From Blautia massiliensis (ex Durand et al. 2017) (GTDB taxonomy: Bacteria > Bacillota > Clostridia > Lachnospirales > Lachnospiraceae): 64,000 nt of DNA. The notes under the pieces were generated by a model. It was given only the letters and a program-made list of their open reading frames with translations. It was not told where the DNA came from and did no database searches. Position numbers and translations under genes: made by a program. The DNA lies in contig NZ_LN913006.1 of assembly GCF_001487165.1 (NCBI RefSeq), positions 247,581 through 311,580 on the forward strand, read 5' to 3'. Below, in pieces: positions 43,380-53,436 of this stretch; the stretch's first letter is position 1, and each line of letters begins with the position of its first letter.

Positions 43380-44981
43380 GTGGATACAATTTTTTTTAAC
43401 GGATGTATAAGAACACTGGATGACAGTGAAAAAGTGGCAGAGGCTGTGGGAATCGAAAATGGCCGGTTCGTTTTTGTGGGAACTGATAAAGAAGCGGAAG
43501 CTTTTTCCTGCAAAAAGCGGATCGACCTTAAGGGAAGGCTGATGCTGCCCGGTTTTGTGGATACACATATGCATATGCTGCATTATGCATTTGTGGAAAG
43601 ATCTGTAAAACTGTTTGACTGTACAAGTGTTGAGGAAATGCTTGCCGCAGCAAAAAAAAGACTGGAGGAGAGCAAAGGTCAGAAGCTGACCTGGCTCTAC
43701 TGCAGAGGCTGGAATGAGGAGCATTTTGATAAGCCACGCTATCCGCACAAGGATGAGCTGGATGCGCTCTCAACGGAAATCCCCATCATTATGGTGCGTG
43801 TCTGCGGGCATGTGGCTGTGTGCAACAGCTGCGGTCTGGAGCTTCTGAAAAAAATCCCGGAGTTCCCAGAGATTGAGAAGGAAGTTGATCTGGATACCGG
43901 ACTTCTGAAGGAAAATGCAGTACAGTTTTATTCTTCCGTATTGGAAGCACCATCCCAGGAAGAAGTGGAAGGCTACATCAAATACAGTGCGAAGAAGCTG
44001 AATGAATGTGGATTTACAGGTGTACAGTCCGATGATCTTGCCTCACTTCCGGGGAAAAACTGGCGTCGGATCATGGCCTCCTACAAGGCACTGGATGCCA
44101 GAGGAGAGCTGAGTATCCGCCATTATGAGCAGTGCCTTTTTGAGCGGGCGGAGGATGCGAAGGCTTTTATTGAGGAAGGATATCGTACCGGACAGAGGGG
44201 GGATCACTTTACTGTCGGACCAATGAAGCTGATCCAGGATGGTTCCCTTGGTGCAAGAACAGCGGCCATGAATGAGCCTTACGAGGATTCGCCGGGAAAT
44301 ACCGGGATCATCACATTCAGTCAGGAGGAGCTTGACGATCTGTTTGCTTTTTTTGACCAGCATCAGATGCAGGCAGCGGTACACTGTATCGGCGATCGTG
44401 CCATGGATATGGTCATTGAGGCAACTGCGAAATCTCCTTACCGGAAGAATAATAAAAAGGGCAGACATGGTATCGTACATTGCCAGATCACCAATCCGCG
44501 TATTTTGCAGGGGATGAAAGACCAGGATCTTCTGGCATATATCCAGCCGGTATTTATCGATCTGGATATGAACACAGTGGAACCTGCCATCGGCGCACAC
44601 CGTATGGATAAGGTGTATGCATGGAAGAGCATGCTGGATATGGGAATCCATACGTCCGGCGGTTCGGATGCTCCTGTGGTAAGCTTTGATGCCATGGAGA
44701 ATATTTATTTTGCAGTCACCCGCAAAAATATCAGCGGTCAGCCACAGGAAGGCTGGATCCCATCCGAAAAAATGTCTGTAGATGAGGCGGTGAAGCTTTT
44801 TACAAAAAACGCAGCTTACGCTTCCTATACAGAGAAGGAGAACGGAACGATTGAAACCGGGAAAAACGCGGATCTTGTAGTTCTTGAGAAAGATATTTAT
44901 TCCATTGATCCCGATGAGATCAAGACGGTGAAGGTGGATATGACAGTTCTTGGCGGCAAAGTCGTCTTTGAACGGGAATAA
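43380..44981 (+). CDS. Amidohydrolase, YtcJ-like
   Basis: 533 residues of the metal-dependent amidohydrolase superfamily. The N-terminal composite beta domain (IFFNGCIRTLDDSEKVAEAV) is followed by LMLPGFVDTHMHML with the HxH metal ligands. Further ligands appear in AAVHCIGDRAMD, IVHCQITN and SGGSDAPVVSF. The start codon is GTG with GAGG about eleven bases upstream. Cotranscription with the AGCS symporter suggests hydrolysis of an imported N-acyl or peptide-like compound; this is inference. Confidence 0.88.
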   Translation: MDTIFFNGCIRTLDDSEKVAEAVGIENGRFVFVGTDKEAEAFSCKKRIDLKGRLMLPGFVDTHMHMLHYAFVERSVKLFDCTSVEEMLAAAKKRLEESKGQKLTWLYCRGWNEEHFDKPRYPHKDELDALSTEIPIIMVRVCGHVAVCNSCGLELLKKIPEFPEIEKEVDLDTGLLKENAVQFYSSVLEAPSQEEVEGYIKYSAKKLNECGFTGVQSDDLASLPGKNWRRIMASYKALDARGELSIRHYEQCLFERAEDAKAFIEEGYRTGQRGDHFTVGPMKLIQDGSLGARTAAMNEPYEDSPGNTGIITFSQEELDDLFAFFDQHQMQAAVHCIGDRAMDMVIEATAKSPYRKNNKKGRHGIVHCQITNPRILQGMKDQDLLAYIQPVFIDLDMNTVEPAIGAHRMDKVYAWKSMLDMGIHTSGGSDAPVVSFDAMENIYFAVTRKNISGQPQEGWIPSEKMSVDEAVKLFTKNAAYASYTEKENGTIETGKNADLVVLEKDIYSIDPDEIKTVKVDMTVLGGKVVFERE

Positions 44982-45027
44982 ACCATTCCCATAAATATTT
45001 ATGAAAAAGAAAAAGGAGGAGAGTAAG

Positions 45028-48000
45028 ATGAAGAGAAAACTGGCACTGCTTCTGACAGTGACAATGCTGGCAACAAGTGTGTATACACCGTGGCTGGCAA
45101 ATGCGGCAGAGTTTACTTCCGGTGAAGAAAACTCTCTGTACACGGAAGAGAAACCGGAAACAGAAGAAATTGAAGAAGAACCGGAAGCAGACACAGAAGA
45201 AGCCGGAGAAGAGGAGGTACAGGAAGATATCCTTTCCGACGAAAACACGGACACTGGTGAAGCGGAAGAAATTCAGCCATCAGAGGAAATGACAGAGGAG
45301 GAAGAAACACAGGAGCTTCTGCCAGAGCCGGCTGACGGAGAACAGGAATCTGCTTTTGAGGATGGCCAGACAGAAGAAGCCGGCGCAGGTACCACAGGCG
45401 TCTGGAACGGACTTAACTATAAGGTATCCAATGGGGAAGTAACGATCCTTTCAGTGGTCTATGATCAGCATTTTGACAAAGACGGGAAAAAGACCGGGGA
45501 GGACCGCTGTCAGCAGACAGACGGAAAGATCCCTTCAAGTATCGCAGGCTATCCGGTTACGGAGATCGCAGGAGGAGCCTATGCGAACTGCATTAACATG
45601 ACTGAGGTGGTCATTCCGTCAACGGTGAAGAGAGTGGAAAGGGAAGCCTTCAGCGGCTGTACTTCTGTTCGCAGTATTTCACTTCCGGATAATGGAGTTA
45701 CCATCTGTGCCGGTGTTTTTCAGGGCTGTACGGCACTGAATTCTGTTCATATACCGGCATCTGTAAAGGCGGATGGAGCCATCGGGGAAAGTCCGGCCTA
45801 TGCAGGCGTATTTGCACGATGCAGCGCACTGCGGAATGTAACCTTCGGAGAAGGCATTACCTCGATCCCCAAGGGATTCTTTTTAAGCTGTACCGGGCTT
45901 CTCAGTATCAATATACCGGACAGTGTGACAAATATCGAAAAAAATGCGTTTAACAGCTGCGTCAATCTGAAAGATGTCCATCTTTCCGCAAAGCTTGAGT
46001 CTATCGAAGCAGGAGCCTTTAATAACTGTAAAAGTCTGAGCAAGATCCAGCTGCCTTCCACACTGAAGGTTTTAAGAGGCAGTGCGTTCAGCGAAACCAG
46101 TCTTACAGAAATCAATATTCCGCCACAGATGAAAACAGAGGATTATACCGCAGCCAACAGAGCATGGGGAGGACCGTTTGCAGGTCTGACGACACTTAAG
46201 AAGGTTACATTTGAGCAGGGAATGGAAGAAATCCCGAGAGGTATTTTTTATTCACCGGGGTCAATGCTCATGCTGGAGGAAGTGGTTCTGCCGGATTCCG
46301 TAAAAAAAATCGGCTATCGGGCATTCTGTAACTGCGGATATCTTAAAGAGATCACACTGCCCAAAAACCTGGAATCTATCGATGCAGATGCATTCTGGAA
46401 CTGTACGGATCTGAAGCTGAGCAGAAGTGAACTTCCGGCATCCCTGAAAGTCATCAATGGTTCTGCGTTCTATGGCTGTAAAAATATTGACAGGATCGTA
46501 TTTCCGGAAGGACTGGAATTTCTTGGAGGAAGTGCCTTTGGAGGCTGTACAGGCCTTAACGAGATCAATGTGCCGGCAGGTGTTGATACTGCTTACCGGG
46601 AAGCAGGACCTTTTGTAGATTGTTCCAATCTTAAAAAGGTTACATTCGCAAAGGGAATCGATAATGTTCCCTACAGCATTTTTGAGAACTGTAAAGGCCT
46701 TGAAACCGTAGAGATCCCGGATACAGTGAAAAAAATTGAGTCCTATGCCTTCAGCGGCTGTACAGGGCTTACAAAGGTGAATATTCCAAAGAACGTAACA
46801 CAGATCGACAATGATGCATTTCTGAAATGCAGTGCGCTGAAGGAAATCCAGCTTCCGGAATCGCTGGTCTATATGGGATCTGAGGTCTTTAAAGCATGCA
46901 CGGCACTGGAGAAGATCACATTTCCTTCCCGGAATATTGCAAATGGAACAGGCTCCAATATTTTTGCGGAGTGCAGTTCCCTGAAGAATGCTACGATCCC
47001 TTCCGGGGTTACAAAGCTGAATGATAGCCTTTTTGATGGCGTATCAGAAAATTTTGCCATTTACGGATATACAGGATCCTATGCAGAAAGCTACGCAAAG
47101 GACCACTCATTCAAGTTTGTTTCCGTAGGAACCACAGAAAAATTAAACTTTAAGATCACATTCAACAAAAATGCGAAAAAAGCAGTGCTGTCGGAGAAAC
47201 AGAAGACAAAGCTCCTGAAAAAGGGAGAGGCATTCGGAACCCTTCCGGTACCTGTCTATAAGGGATATTATTTCCTGGGATGGTATACCAGAGCAGGAAA
47301 AGGCGGCACGAAGATCACTTCCAAGTCTTTATTACTTCTGCCCGAGGATTTGACATTATACGCACACTGGGCAAAAGCAGATCTGACCAAGGCAAAGATC
47401 ACCGTTGGAAGCCGTACCTGGAACGGAAAGGCATCCCTTCCAAAGGTAACGGTAAAATTTAACGGTATAACCTTAAAATCCGGTAAGGATTATAAGGCAT
47501 CGACCAAAAGCAAAGAGCCGGGAACCGGAAGTGTGACTATTAAGGGATCGGGTGCTTTTGCAGGATCAAAATCTGTAAAGAAAAATTTCAAGATCAATAA
47601 GGCTGCACGTACACTGAAGGTATCCAATGTGATCAAAGGAGCCGGCAATAAAGGAAAAACGTTCACCATTTCCACAAAGATCAACGGAGGTAAGGCAGAT
47701 AAACCGAAGATCACCTTTAAGAGCAGCAATTCTTCCGTTGCAAAGCTAAACGGAAGTAAGGCGACACTTCAGAAGACGGGATATTCTTATATTACCGTAA
47801 ATGTAGGCGCCACAAAGCATTACAAGGCAGTATCCAAAAAGGCTCTTGCGGTTCTTCAGGGAAAACAGAACATTACCTTAAATCCGGACGGAATGAAAAA
47901 AGGTACAAAAGCCAATACCTATGTTACCTCCGGCGAACTTCTGGCGAAGCCATTAAGAGTCAAGGCACTGGATGAGGCGGCAGTTACCTGCAGCGTGAAT

Positions 48001-50034
48001 GCATCCGGATTAAATGGAGAAGCATGGATCACCGGCGGAGACAAGCTTACGGCAAAGGGTAGAGGAAAGATCACCATCAGGCTCACCGCAAAAGAGAGTA
48101 AGCATCATGTTTACCCAAAGACAACCAAAACCATTACGGTGGAGGTGAACGGTTTTGCCGTTTACGGCAAGGAATGGGCTTATGAACAGAACAATAACGG
48201 AACCATAACCCTGGTAAGATATTATGGAAAGAATTCCAAGGTCGGTATTCCGTCAAGCCTGAGCATAGCTTCCTCTGCAAGAAAAGTAACAGCACTGGGG
48301 GCGGGACTGTTTAAGAACAATACGACGATAACGTCCGTAAGCATTCCTTCCAGCGTAAATACCATTGGAGCCAGTGCATTTGAGGGCTGTAGCAGCCTCA
48401 GTGAGGTCAGCAATTCTTCTGCACTTAAGAAGATCGGCGCAAATGCCTTTAAGAACTGTAAAAAACTTAAAAATATCGAATTACCGGAAACGGTTACATC
48501 CATTGGAGCCGCAGCGTTTATGAACTGTTCTGCACTTACCATGATCAGGCTTCCTTACGAGCTTACTATCATTGAAGCAAATACTTTCTCCGGATGTACC
48601 ACAATGGGGGGAGCGCTGTATCTTCCGTTAAATCTGGAGACTATCGGAGATTCTGCTTTTGAAAACTGCCGGGCTATCGGCAAGGTACACGTTTTCGGTT
48701 ATGTGACCAGAATCGGAAAAAATGCTTTCCAGGGCTGCGAAAGCCTTGCGGAAGCAGCTTATGCCGGAATCAAAAGAGGATGGACTCAGTCCATTTCCTG
48801 GGGCGCAGGCAATGAAAAACTTAAAAACGCAAGCCTTACCTCCTATGTTTACGGAGAAAACTTCCTTTCAAGTTTCGTGAAGATGTCAGAAGAAGAATTC
48901 CTTACAGATCATGCAGATTACCTTGGAAATGCAGAGATCAGCAAGGTTGCAAAAGAATTGCAGAGTGAATCCTATACTGCAATGGCATCAAAAAGTAAAT
49001 TTGATGATATGGCAGCAGCACTGATCAGCCAGCTGGAAGCAGGCACACCGAATGTAAAAGCCATATTTGAACATTTTACCGGTGTAAGCTACAGTGAAGA
49101 TAAGCTTAACATGGAGATGGCCAGAGAACTTCTTCAGAGTATGCAGGAAGAGGACTGGAACAGAAGATATGATTCGCTGGCAGATCTGTTGAAAGTAATA
49201 AATGGATTTTTCGGTGAAGCCAAGAATATCCGTGAAAGCTTTAAACTGGACGGGAGAACCCGTTATCAGTTTGCCCGGACAGTTTCCTCAAAGTTTTTAA
49301 ATGGAGCGGTAGATGCCAGCAAACTGAATAATGCATTTAAACTGTTTACGGATAACTGGGGCAAGATCGAAAAAGCGAACAAAGCAATTGGAAAGGGATT
49401 AGACCTTTATGACTTTGTGATCTCCTGGATGCTGGTCCTGCATGTAGAATATGATCAGATCGTACAGCTGATGCATCTGGTTCCGACAGACAGTGGTCTT
49501 TATACAGGACTGAATAAGCTGGAACAGTGGTACAGTAAGGATATCTACAGTATGGCGGTGGATTATATAGCAGATGATATTCTGAGTGAAACAGCAGACC
49601 TTACCAATGATCTTATAACAAAAGGTATCGTAAATACTGTATGGAAGGGGCAGAAGCTGGGTGCTTCCAGCTATACCCTTGTAGCAAAATGGGGATTTAA
49701 ACTGGTGGGCAAGGCATTCAGCGGAATCCAGCCATCGATCTCAGCTTACAATAAGGCATGGATCACTATCTGTAATACAAGATATCTTCAGTCCCAGATG
49801 GAAAATCTGCGAATAAAACTGGCAAACGGCCAGAATGATAATACAAACAGAAAATATTTTGCAACAGCAGCAAAGGCATACTTCGCATCTCTGCGTCAGC
49901 AGGTTGAGTATGTATCCAAAGCTGTTGACAGCAAACAGTCCAGCGAGCTTATGTTCCTGTACAGAAGATACGAACCAGGACTTACCTACAATTCCTACAT
50001 CTATTCCCAGATCGCACGGTATGAGGGAATCTGA
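45028..50034 (+). CDS. Secreted BspA-like leucine-rich-repeat surface protein
   Basis: 1668 residues. Signal peptide KRKLALLLTVTMLATSVYTP ending near NAAE, then an acidic Glu/Thr linker. Leucine-rich repeats of the BspA (LRR_5) type fill about residues 165-690 (units like IPDSVTNIEKNAFNSCVNL). A Listeria-Bacteroides-type repeat (about 710-785, ending LTLYAHWAK), Ig-like domains, a second LRR block (about 1050-1255) and a helical C-terminal region of about 400 residues follow. No LPXTG or other anchor is visible. Probably an adhesin or substrate-binding exoprotein. The ATG at 45028 follows AAAGGAGG. Confidence 0.9.
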   Translation: MKRKLALLLTVTMLATSVYTPWLANAAEFTSGEENSLYTEEKPETEEIEEEPEADTEEAGEEEVQEDILSDENTDTGEAEEIQPSEEMTEEEETQELLPEPADGEQESAFEDGQTEEAGAGTTGVWNGLNYKVSNGEVTILSVVYDQHFDKDGKKTGEDRCQQTDGKIPSSIAGYPVTEIAGGAYANCINMTEVVIPSTVKRVEREAFSGCTSVRSISLPDNGVTICAGVFQGCTALNSVHIPASVKADGAIGESPAYAGVFARCSALRNVTFGEGITSIPKGFFLSCTGLLSINIPDSVTNIEKNAFNSCVNLKDVHLSAKLESIEAGAFNNCKSLSKIQLPSTLKVLRGSAFSETSLTEINIPPQMKTEDYTAANRAWGGPFAGLTTLKKVTFEQGMEEIPRGIFYSPGSMLMLEEVVLPDSVKKIGYRAFCNCGYLKEITLPKNLESIDADAFWNCTDLKLSRSELPASLKVINGSAFYGCKNIDRIVFPEGLEFLGGSAFGGCTGLNEINVPAGVDTAYREAGPFVDCSNLKKVTFAKGIDNVPYSIFENCKGLETVEIPDTVKKIESYAFSGCTGLTKVNIPKNVTQIDNDAFLKCSALKEIQLPESLVYMGSEVFKACTALEKITFPSRNIANGTGSNIFAECSSLKNATIPSGVTKLNDSLFDGVSENFAIYGYTGSYAESYAKDHSFKFVSVGTTEKLNFKITFNKNAKKAVLSEKQKTKLLKKGEAFGTLPVPVYKGYYFLGWYTRAGKGGTKITSKSLLLLPEDLTLYAHWAKADLTKAKITVGSRTWNGKASLPKVTVKFNGITLKSGKDYKASTKSKEPGTGSVTIKGSGAFAGSKSVKKNFKINKAARTLKVSNVIKGAGNKGKTFTISTKINGGKADKPKITFKSSNSSVAKLNGSKATLQKTGYSYITVNVGATKHYKAVSKKALAVLQGKQNITLNPDGMKKGTKANTYVTSGELLAKPLRVKALDEAAVTCSVNASGLNGEAWITGGDKLTAKGRGKITIRLTAKESKHHVYPKTTKTITVEVNGFAVYGKEWAYEQNNNGTITLVRYYGKNSKVGIPSSLSIASSARKVTALGAGLFKNNTTITSVSIPSSVNTIGASAFEGCSSLSEVSNSSALKKIGANAFKNCKKLKNIELPETVTSIGAAAFMNCSALTMIRLPYELTIIEANTFSGCTTMGGALYLPLNLETIGDSAFENCRAIGKVHVFGYVTRIGKNAFQGCESLAEAAYAGIKRGWTQSISWGAGNEKLKNASLTSYVYGENFLSSFVKMSEEEFLTDHADYLGNAEISKVAKELQSESYTAMASKSKFDDMAAALISQLEAGTPNVKAIFEHFTGVSYSEDKLNMEMARELLQSMQEEDWNRRYDSLADLLKVINGFFGEAKNIRESFKLDGRTRYQFARTVSSKFLNGAVDASKLNNAFKLFTDNWGKIEKANKAIGKGLDLYDFVISWMLVLHVEYDQIVQLMHLVPTDSGLYTGLNKLEQWYSKDIYSMAVDYIADDILSETADLTNDLITKGIVNTVWKGQKLGASSYTLVAKWGFKLVGKAFSGIQPSISAYNKAWITICNTRYLQSQMENLRIKLANGQNDNTNRKYFATAAKAYFASLRQQVEYVSKAVDSKQSSELMFLYRRYEPGLTYNSYIYSQIARYEGI

Positions 50035-50062
50035 CAAAAAAGGAGAAAACTGTAAATAACGC

Positions 50063-50099
50063 CAAAAAAGCTGTCCGTAAATGCGGGCAGCTTTTTTTA
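50063..50099 (+). terminator. Terminator after the LRR protein
   Basis: AAAAAAGCTGTCCG pairs with CGGGCAGCTTTTTTT (one G-U). Confidence 0.92.
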
Positions 50100-50105
50100 C
50101 GGGAA

Positions 50106-50145
50106 ACTGAGAAGATGTTACTGTTCACTCCGTTCTCAGTAACAG
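50106..50145. repeat. Short copy of the dispersed repeat
   Basis: Bases 50117-50139 match 15719-15741 exactly (23 bases) and then diverge. Here the sequence folds on itself two ways: ACTGAGAA with TTCTCAGT, and GTTACTG with CAGTAAC. It looks like a deleted or solo end of the MITE-like element. Confidence 0.65.
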
Positions 50146-50171
50146 TAAAATTGATACATGGAAAATACTGA

Positions 50172-50200
50172 TTGAGAAACAAGGGTAAACTGGTTATAAT
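50172..50200 (+). promoter_or_regulatory. Promoter of the nucleotidyltransferase gene
   Basis: TTGAGA (50172-50177) and TATAAT (50195-50200), 17 bases apart. Confidence 0.75.
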
Positions 50201-50255
50201 AAAATTAAGAAGTAAGCAGAGCATAGAATGATCAGTAGAAAATGAGGGATGATAT

Positions 50256-50663
50256 ATGCCAAAGATGATGCAGGATTTAATCGAACAGTATGTAGAAGAG
50301 ATCAAGAAGATCTATGGTTCCTATGTACGCCAGATAATCCTTTATGGTTCATGTGCAAGGGGTGACTTTCGTCCGGATTCTGATGTGGACATTATGATTC
50401 TGGCAGATATATCAGATCTGGAATTAAAGGCATATGCACAACAGCTCTCGTACATGACCTATGACTTTAATATGGATCATGACACGGATATTAAGCCTAT
50501 TGCAAAAAGTGAAGCACATTTTAACAAGTGGATTGTGAACTATCCATTTTATTCCAGTAAACTTGCAGAACAAATTTCAAATGATAGTTATGGAATAGAA
50601 AATATGGATGCAAAATATCTGGCAGAAGATTTGATCGAGAATGAGCCGAAGCTTTTTGGATAA
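50256..50663 (+). CDS. MNT-type nucleotidyltransferase domain protein
   Basis: 135 residues. The nucleotidyltransferase signature IILYGSCARGDFRPDSDVDIMI has the G-S motif and both aspartates (given here as GSCARGD and DSDVDIM), with a further acid in HDTDIKP. These minimal domains are often paired with HEPN proteins as toxin-antitoxin systems. Here the next gene is a membrane protein, not HEPN, so it stands alone. The C-terminal 30 residues (NDSYGIENMDAKYLAEDLIE) are unusual for the family. Confidence 0.8.
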   Translation: MPKMMQDLIEQYVEEIKKIYGSYVRQIILYGSCARGDFRPDSDVDIMILADISDLELKAYAQQLSYMTYDFNMDHDTDIKPIAKSEAHFNKWIVNYPFYSSKLAEQISNDSYGIENMDAKYLAEDLIENEPKLFG

Positions 50664-50786
50664 ATTTTTTTACTCTGAATGATATACTGTAAAAGCAACA
50701 ATAATAAAGATAAAAGCACTCTCTTTACATATAGTAACAGGCAGTATTTACATATCCACAAATTTCAGAACAACAAGGAGAACCGT

Positions 50787-51458
50787 ATGGATCATTTCAA
50801 ATTACACTCCGAATACAACCCACAGGAGACTAGCCTCAGGCTATCGAAAAACTGGTCAATCATTATAGTGCTTCTTATTGTAGTGGGAATATCTATGGTT
50901 ACTTTTGGATCCATCGTATGTAATAAATTGCGACAACCACAAAACTATATTGAAGCAGTAGACTCAGATAGTATAGAAATGAAAACTGCTGAATTGTTAT
51001 CAGGAATTGATGGAACAATGATGTTTCGATACAATTCAAGGGATACATTTAAAACGTTATCTATTTACTTGTCAGAATATCAGCTTGGACAACGAGTTTC
51101 ACATAAAAAAGTTTTGGAACTTTCCTATGAAGATGTGAAATCTTCCACAAATGGATTGATTGTCATTACACCGGATTTTGATAATTTTACTGCAAAGCTC
51201 ATCGCAGCAGATAAATATTCAAAATATATGACAGAAATACCAATTTTGGAGGGAGTTAAAAACAGGGAATATTATGGAAGATCAGCAACGACTATTGAAA
51301 ACAAATGCAGGATAGAGTATGGAACAGAGCAAGGATTAGCAGCACTGATTTATGGAGAAAAAGGATTAAGCTCGTTGCCAATACAGGATATTGCAGGGGA
51401 GCATATAGATACAGATAATGAGTACATGTATTACTATTCGGTTGAATTTATAAAATAG
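50787..51458 (+). CDS. Single-pass membrane protein of unknown function
   Basis: 223 residues. A short cytoplasmic N-terminus is followed by one helix (about 20-43, WSIIIVLLIVVGISMVTFGS) and an external domain of about 180 residues with no recognised family. The ATG at 50787 follows AAGGAGA by six bases; earlier in-frame codons lack a ribosome site. AT-rich, like its neighbours, suggesting transfer. Confidence 0.6.
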   Translation: MDHFKLHSEYNPQETSLRLSKNWSIIIVLLIVVGISMVTFGSIVCNKLRQPQNYIEAVDSDSIEMKTAELLSGIDGTMMFRYNSRDTFKTLSIYLSEYQLGQRVSHKKVLELSYEDVKSSTNGLIVITPDFDNFTAKLIAADKYSKYMTEIPILEGVKNREYYGRSATTIENKCRIEYGTEQGLAALIYGEKGLSSLPIQDIAGEHIDTDNEYMYYYSVEFIK

Positions 51459-51474
51459 CACTAATAAAAAGAAG

Positions 51475-51517
51475 AGGATGTCACGTAATCTGATTTGATT
51501 CGTTGGCATCCTTTTTT
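51475..51517 (+). terminator. Terminator-like hairpin after the membrane protein
   Basis: GGATG and CATCC flank an imperfect stem (CACG/CGTTG), followed by six T. Confidence 0.65.
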
Positions 51518-51714
51518 GGCATTTAGGACAATAAGCGGGAATCCTCGGCAATTCAATTACCGAGATGAAAGCGCAAGATTGTGCATATCTGCACATTGAA
51601 ATAATATAATAATCTCCCAATCCCTTGATATTAATGCCGTAACCGGCATATAATCATTCGAAAATATGTTCGATTTTTGCTGCGCATTTTTATTCGTTAT
51701 GTTATACTATATGT

Positions 51715-52125
51715 ATGAAAGAAAATCTAATACATTACAGGACTTGTGTGTGTAATATTAATTACCATATGGTGTGGTCGGTGAAATACCGGCGGAAGAT
51801 ATTAGACCCAGAAATTGAGGAATACCTAAAGGAACTGGTGCAGCAGATCGCTGAGGATAAAGGTTTTACTGTTCATTTATTTGAATGTGGTGAAGGTGAT
51901 CATGTCCATTGTTTTGTATCAGCTCCACCAAAACTGTCCATAACAGCGATCGTCAAGTATCTGAAGGGGATCACCGGCAGAAAACTGTTCGAACGTTTTC
52001 CGGAAATAAGAGACCAGCTATGGAAGGGAGAGCTGTGGAACCATTCCTATTATGTGGAAACGATCGGATCTGTATCGGAGGAAAATATCCGCCGTTATAT
52101 TGAGCATCAGAGCAAGTCGTATTAA
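51715..52125 (+). CDS. tnpA: IS200-like Y1 transposase TnpA
   Basis: 136 residues, full length. The HUH motif lies in EGDHVHCFVSAPP and the catalytic Tyr in WNHSYYVETIG. It opens with INYHMVWSVKYRRKIL, typical of the family. It cuts and joins single-stranded DNA at the hairpin ends. A TATACT-like -10 sits just upstream (about 51703-51708). No strong ribosome site is seen, which is common for these genes. Confidence 0.95.
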   Translation: MKENLIHYRTCVCNINYHMVWSVKYRRKILDPEIEEYLKELVQQIAEDKGFTVHLFECGEGDHVHCFVSAPPKLSITAIVKYLKGITGRKLFERFPEIRDQLWKGELWNHSYYVETIGSVSEENIRRYIEHQSKSY

Positions 52126-52179
52126 ACCAAGGTGGAGTGTAGATCTCTATCTGCATAGCTGTCCAAAGGGGGAAGAGGA

Positions 52180-53436
52180 ATGCTGCTGTCACACAGAACA
52201 TCTGTAAAGATCCGGCCGGAATATTCCAATATCATAGGGCATATGTGTTATGCAGCTTCCAAACTCTGGAATGTCTGCAACTACGAACGTCATCATTATA
52301 AAGAGCTGGGACTGGAAAAGTATCCTGACTGGTATTATCAGAAAAAAGCGCATAAAGGAGATCTGTGGTACAGGCAGCTTCCGTCACAGACAGCACAGGA
52401 GACCTGCAAGCAACTGGACAAAGCATGGAGATCTTTCTATGTCCTGAAAAAGACTGGAGGGATCAAAGATCCAAATCCGCCCCGTTTTAAACAGGATAAT
52501 ATCCCGGTCACATACATGCAGATGGGGATCCGGCATGAGAAAGGTTCAGACCAGCTGCGGCTGTCTCTGCCAAAGGATCTGAAAATCTATATGGAAGAAA
52601 CCTATGGGATCCATGAAAGATTTCTATATCTTGAAAATAAGATTTTCAGGGACATGGATCATATAAAACAATTGCGGATCTATCCGCCGGAAAACGGAAA
52701 ATGTGACCTTATCGTTATCTATGAGATCGAAGGACCAGAGCAGCTTTCCCAGAATGGACATTATTTATCTATTGATCCTGGACTTCATAATCTGATGACC
52801 TGTTATGATTCCGGAAATGGCCGGACTTTTATCCTTGGAAGGAAATATCTTTCATTGGAAAGATACTTTCATAAAAAGATCGCCAGAGTGCAGTCTGTTT
52901 GGTATGCGCAGCAATCGGAAAGAGGGATAAGATATCCAGGATCATCGAAACATATCCAGAGACTTTACAGAAAAAAGCAGAATACAGTGAAGGATTATCT
53001 TCATAAAGTGACCAGATGGATTGCAGAATACTGCAGAAAAGAAGATATCCGCTGTGTGGTTGTGGGAGATATCCGAAATATCCGTAAAGAGAAAGATATG
53101 GGGCATAAGGTCAACCAGAAGTTTCACGGACTGCCATATAACAGGCTGTATATCATGCTGGGATATAAGCTGAAACTGTATGGGATCCAATTGATAAAAC
53201 AGGAGGAAAGCTATACCAGTCAGTGCAGCCCGTTATCACCGGAAGTATCAAAAAGATATGCAGAAGCAACAAACCGAAAAGAACGGGGTATGTATATAAC
53301 TGACAGAGTAAGCTACAATGCAGATGCAGTAGGCGCATTTAATATCCTGCGGAAATATCTTTCCGTATCCGGAAAGCAGAAGGAACTGTCCGTAACCGGA
53401 CTAAAAAATCCAGAAGTAATAAAAGTAGCTGTATAG
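52180..53436 (+). CDS. tnpB: TnpB RNA-guided endonuclease
   Basis: 418 residues. The N-terminal wedge/REC part is followed by a split RuvC: first Asp in LSIDPGLHNLMT near residue 200, the second motif region VVVGDIRNIR and the last Asp in NADAVGAFNIL. At the usual RuvC-II Glu this protein has Gly-Asp, and the zinc-ribbon cysteines are missing (ESYTSQCSPLS region). This is the pattern of a TnpB subgroup with a rearranged active site, where Glu in KQEESYTS may act instead; that is inference. GGGGGAAGAGG precedes the ATG. Confidence 0.92.
   Translation: MLLSHRTSVKIRPEYSNIIGHMCYAASKLWNVCNYERHHYKELGLEKYPDWYYQKKAHKGDLWYRQLPSQTAQETCKQLDKAWRSFYVLKKTGGIKDPNPPRFKQDNIPVTYMQMGIRHEKGSDQLRLSLPKDLKIYMEETYGIHERFLYLENKIFRDMDHIKQLRIYPPENGKCDLIVIYEIEGPEQLSQNGHYLSIDPGLHNLMTCYDSGNGRTFILGRKYLSLERYFHKKIARVQSVWYAQQSERGIRYPGSSKHIQRLYRKKQNTVKDYLHKVTRWIAEYCRKEDIRCVVVGDIRNIRKEKDMGHKVNQKFHGLPYNRLYIMLGYKLKLYGIQLIKQEESYTSQCSPLSPEVSKRYAEATNRKERGMYITDRVSYNADAVGAFNILRKYLSVSGKQKELSVTGLKNPEVIKVAV

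Noticed and set aside
45001-45027. Earlier ATG for the LRR protein
   Set aside because: The sequence after it (AAAGGAGGAGAG) is the ribosome site for the ATG at 45028, which starts a clean signal peptide.
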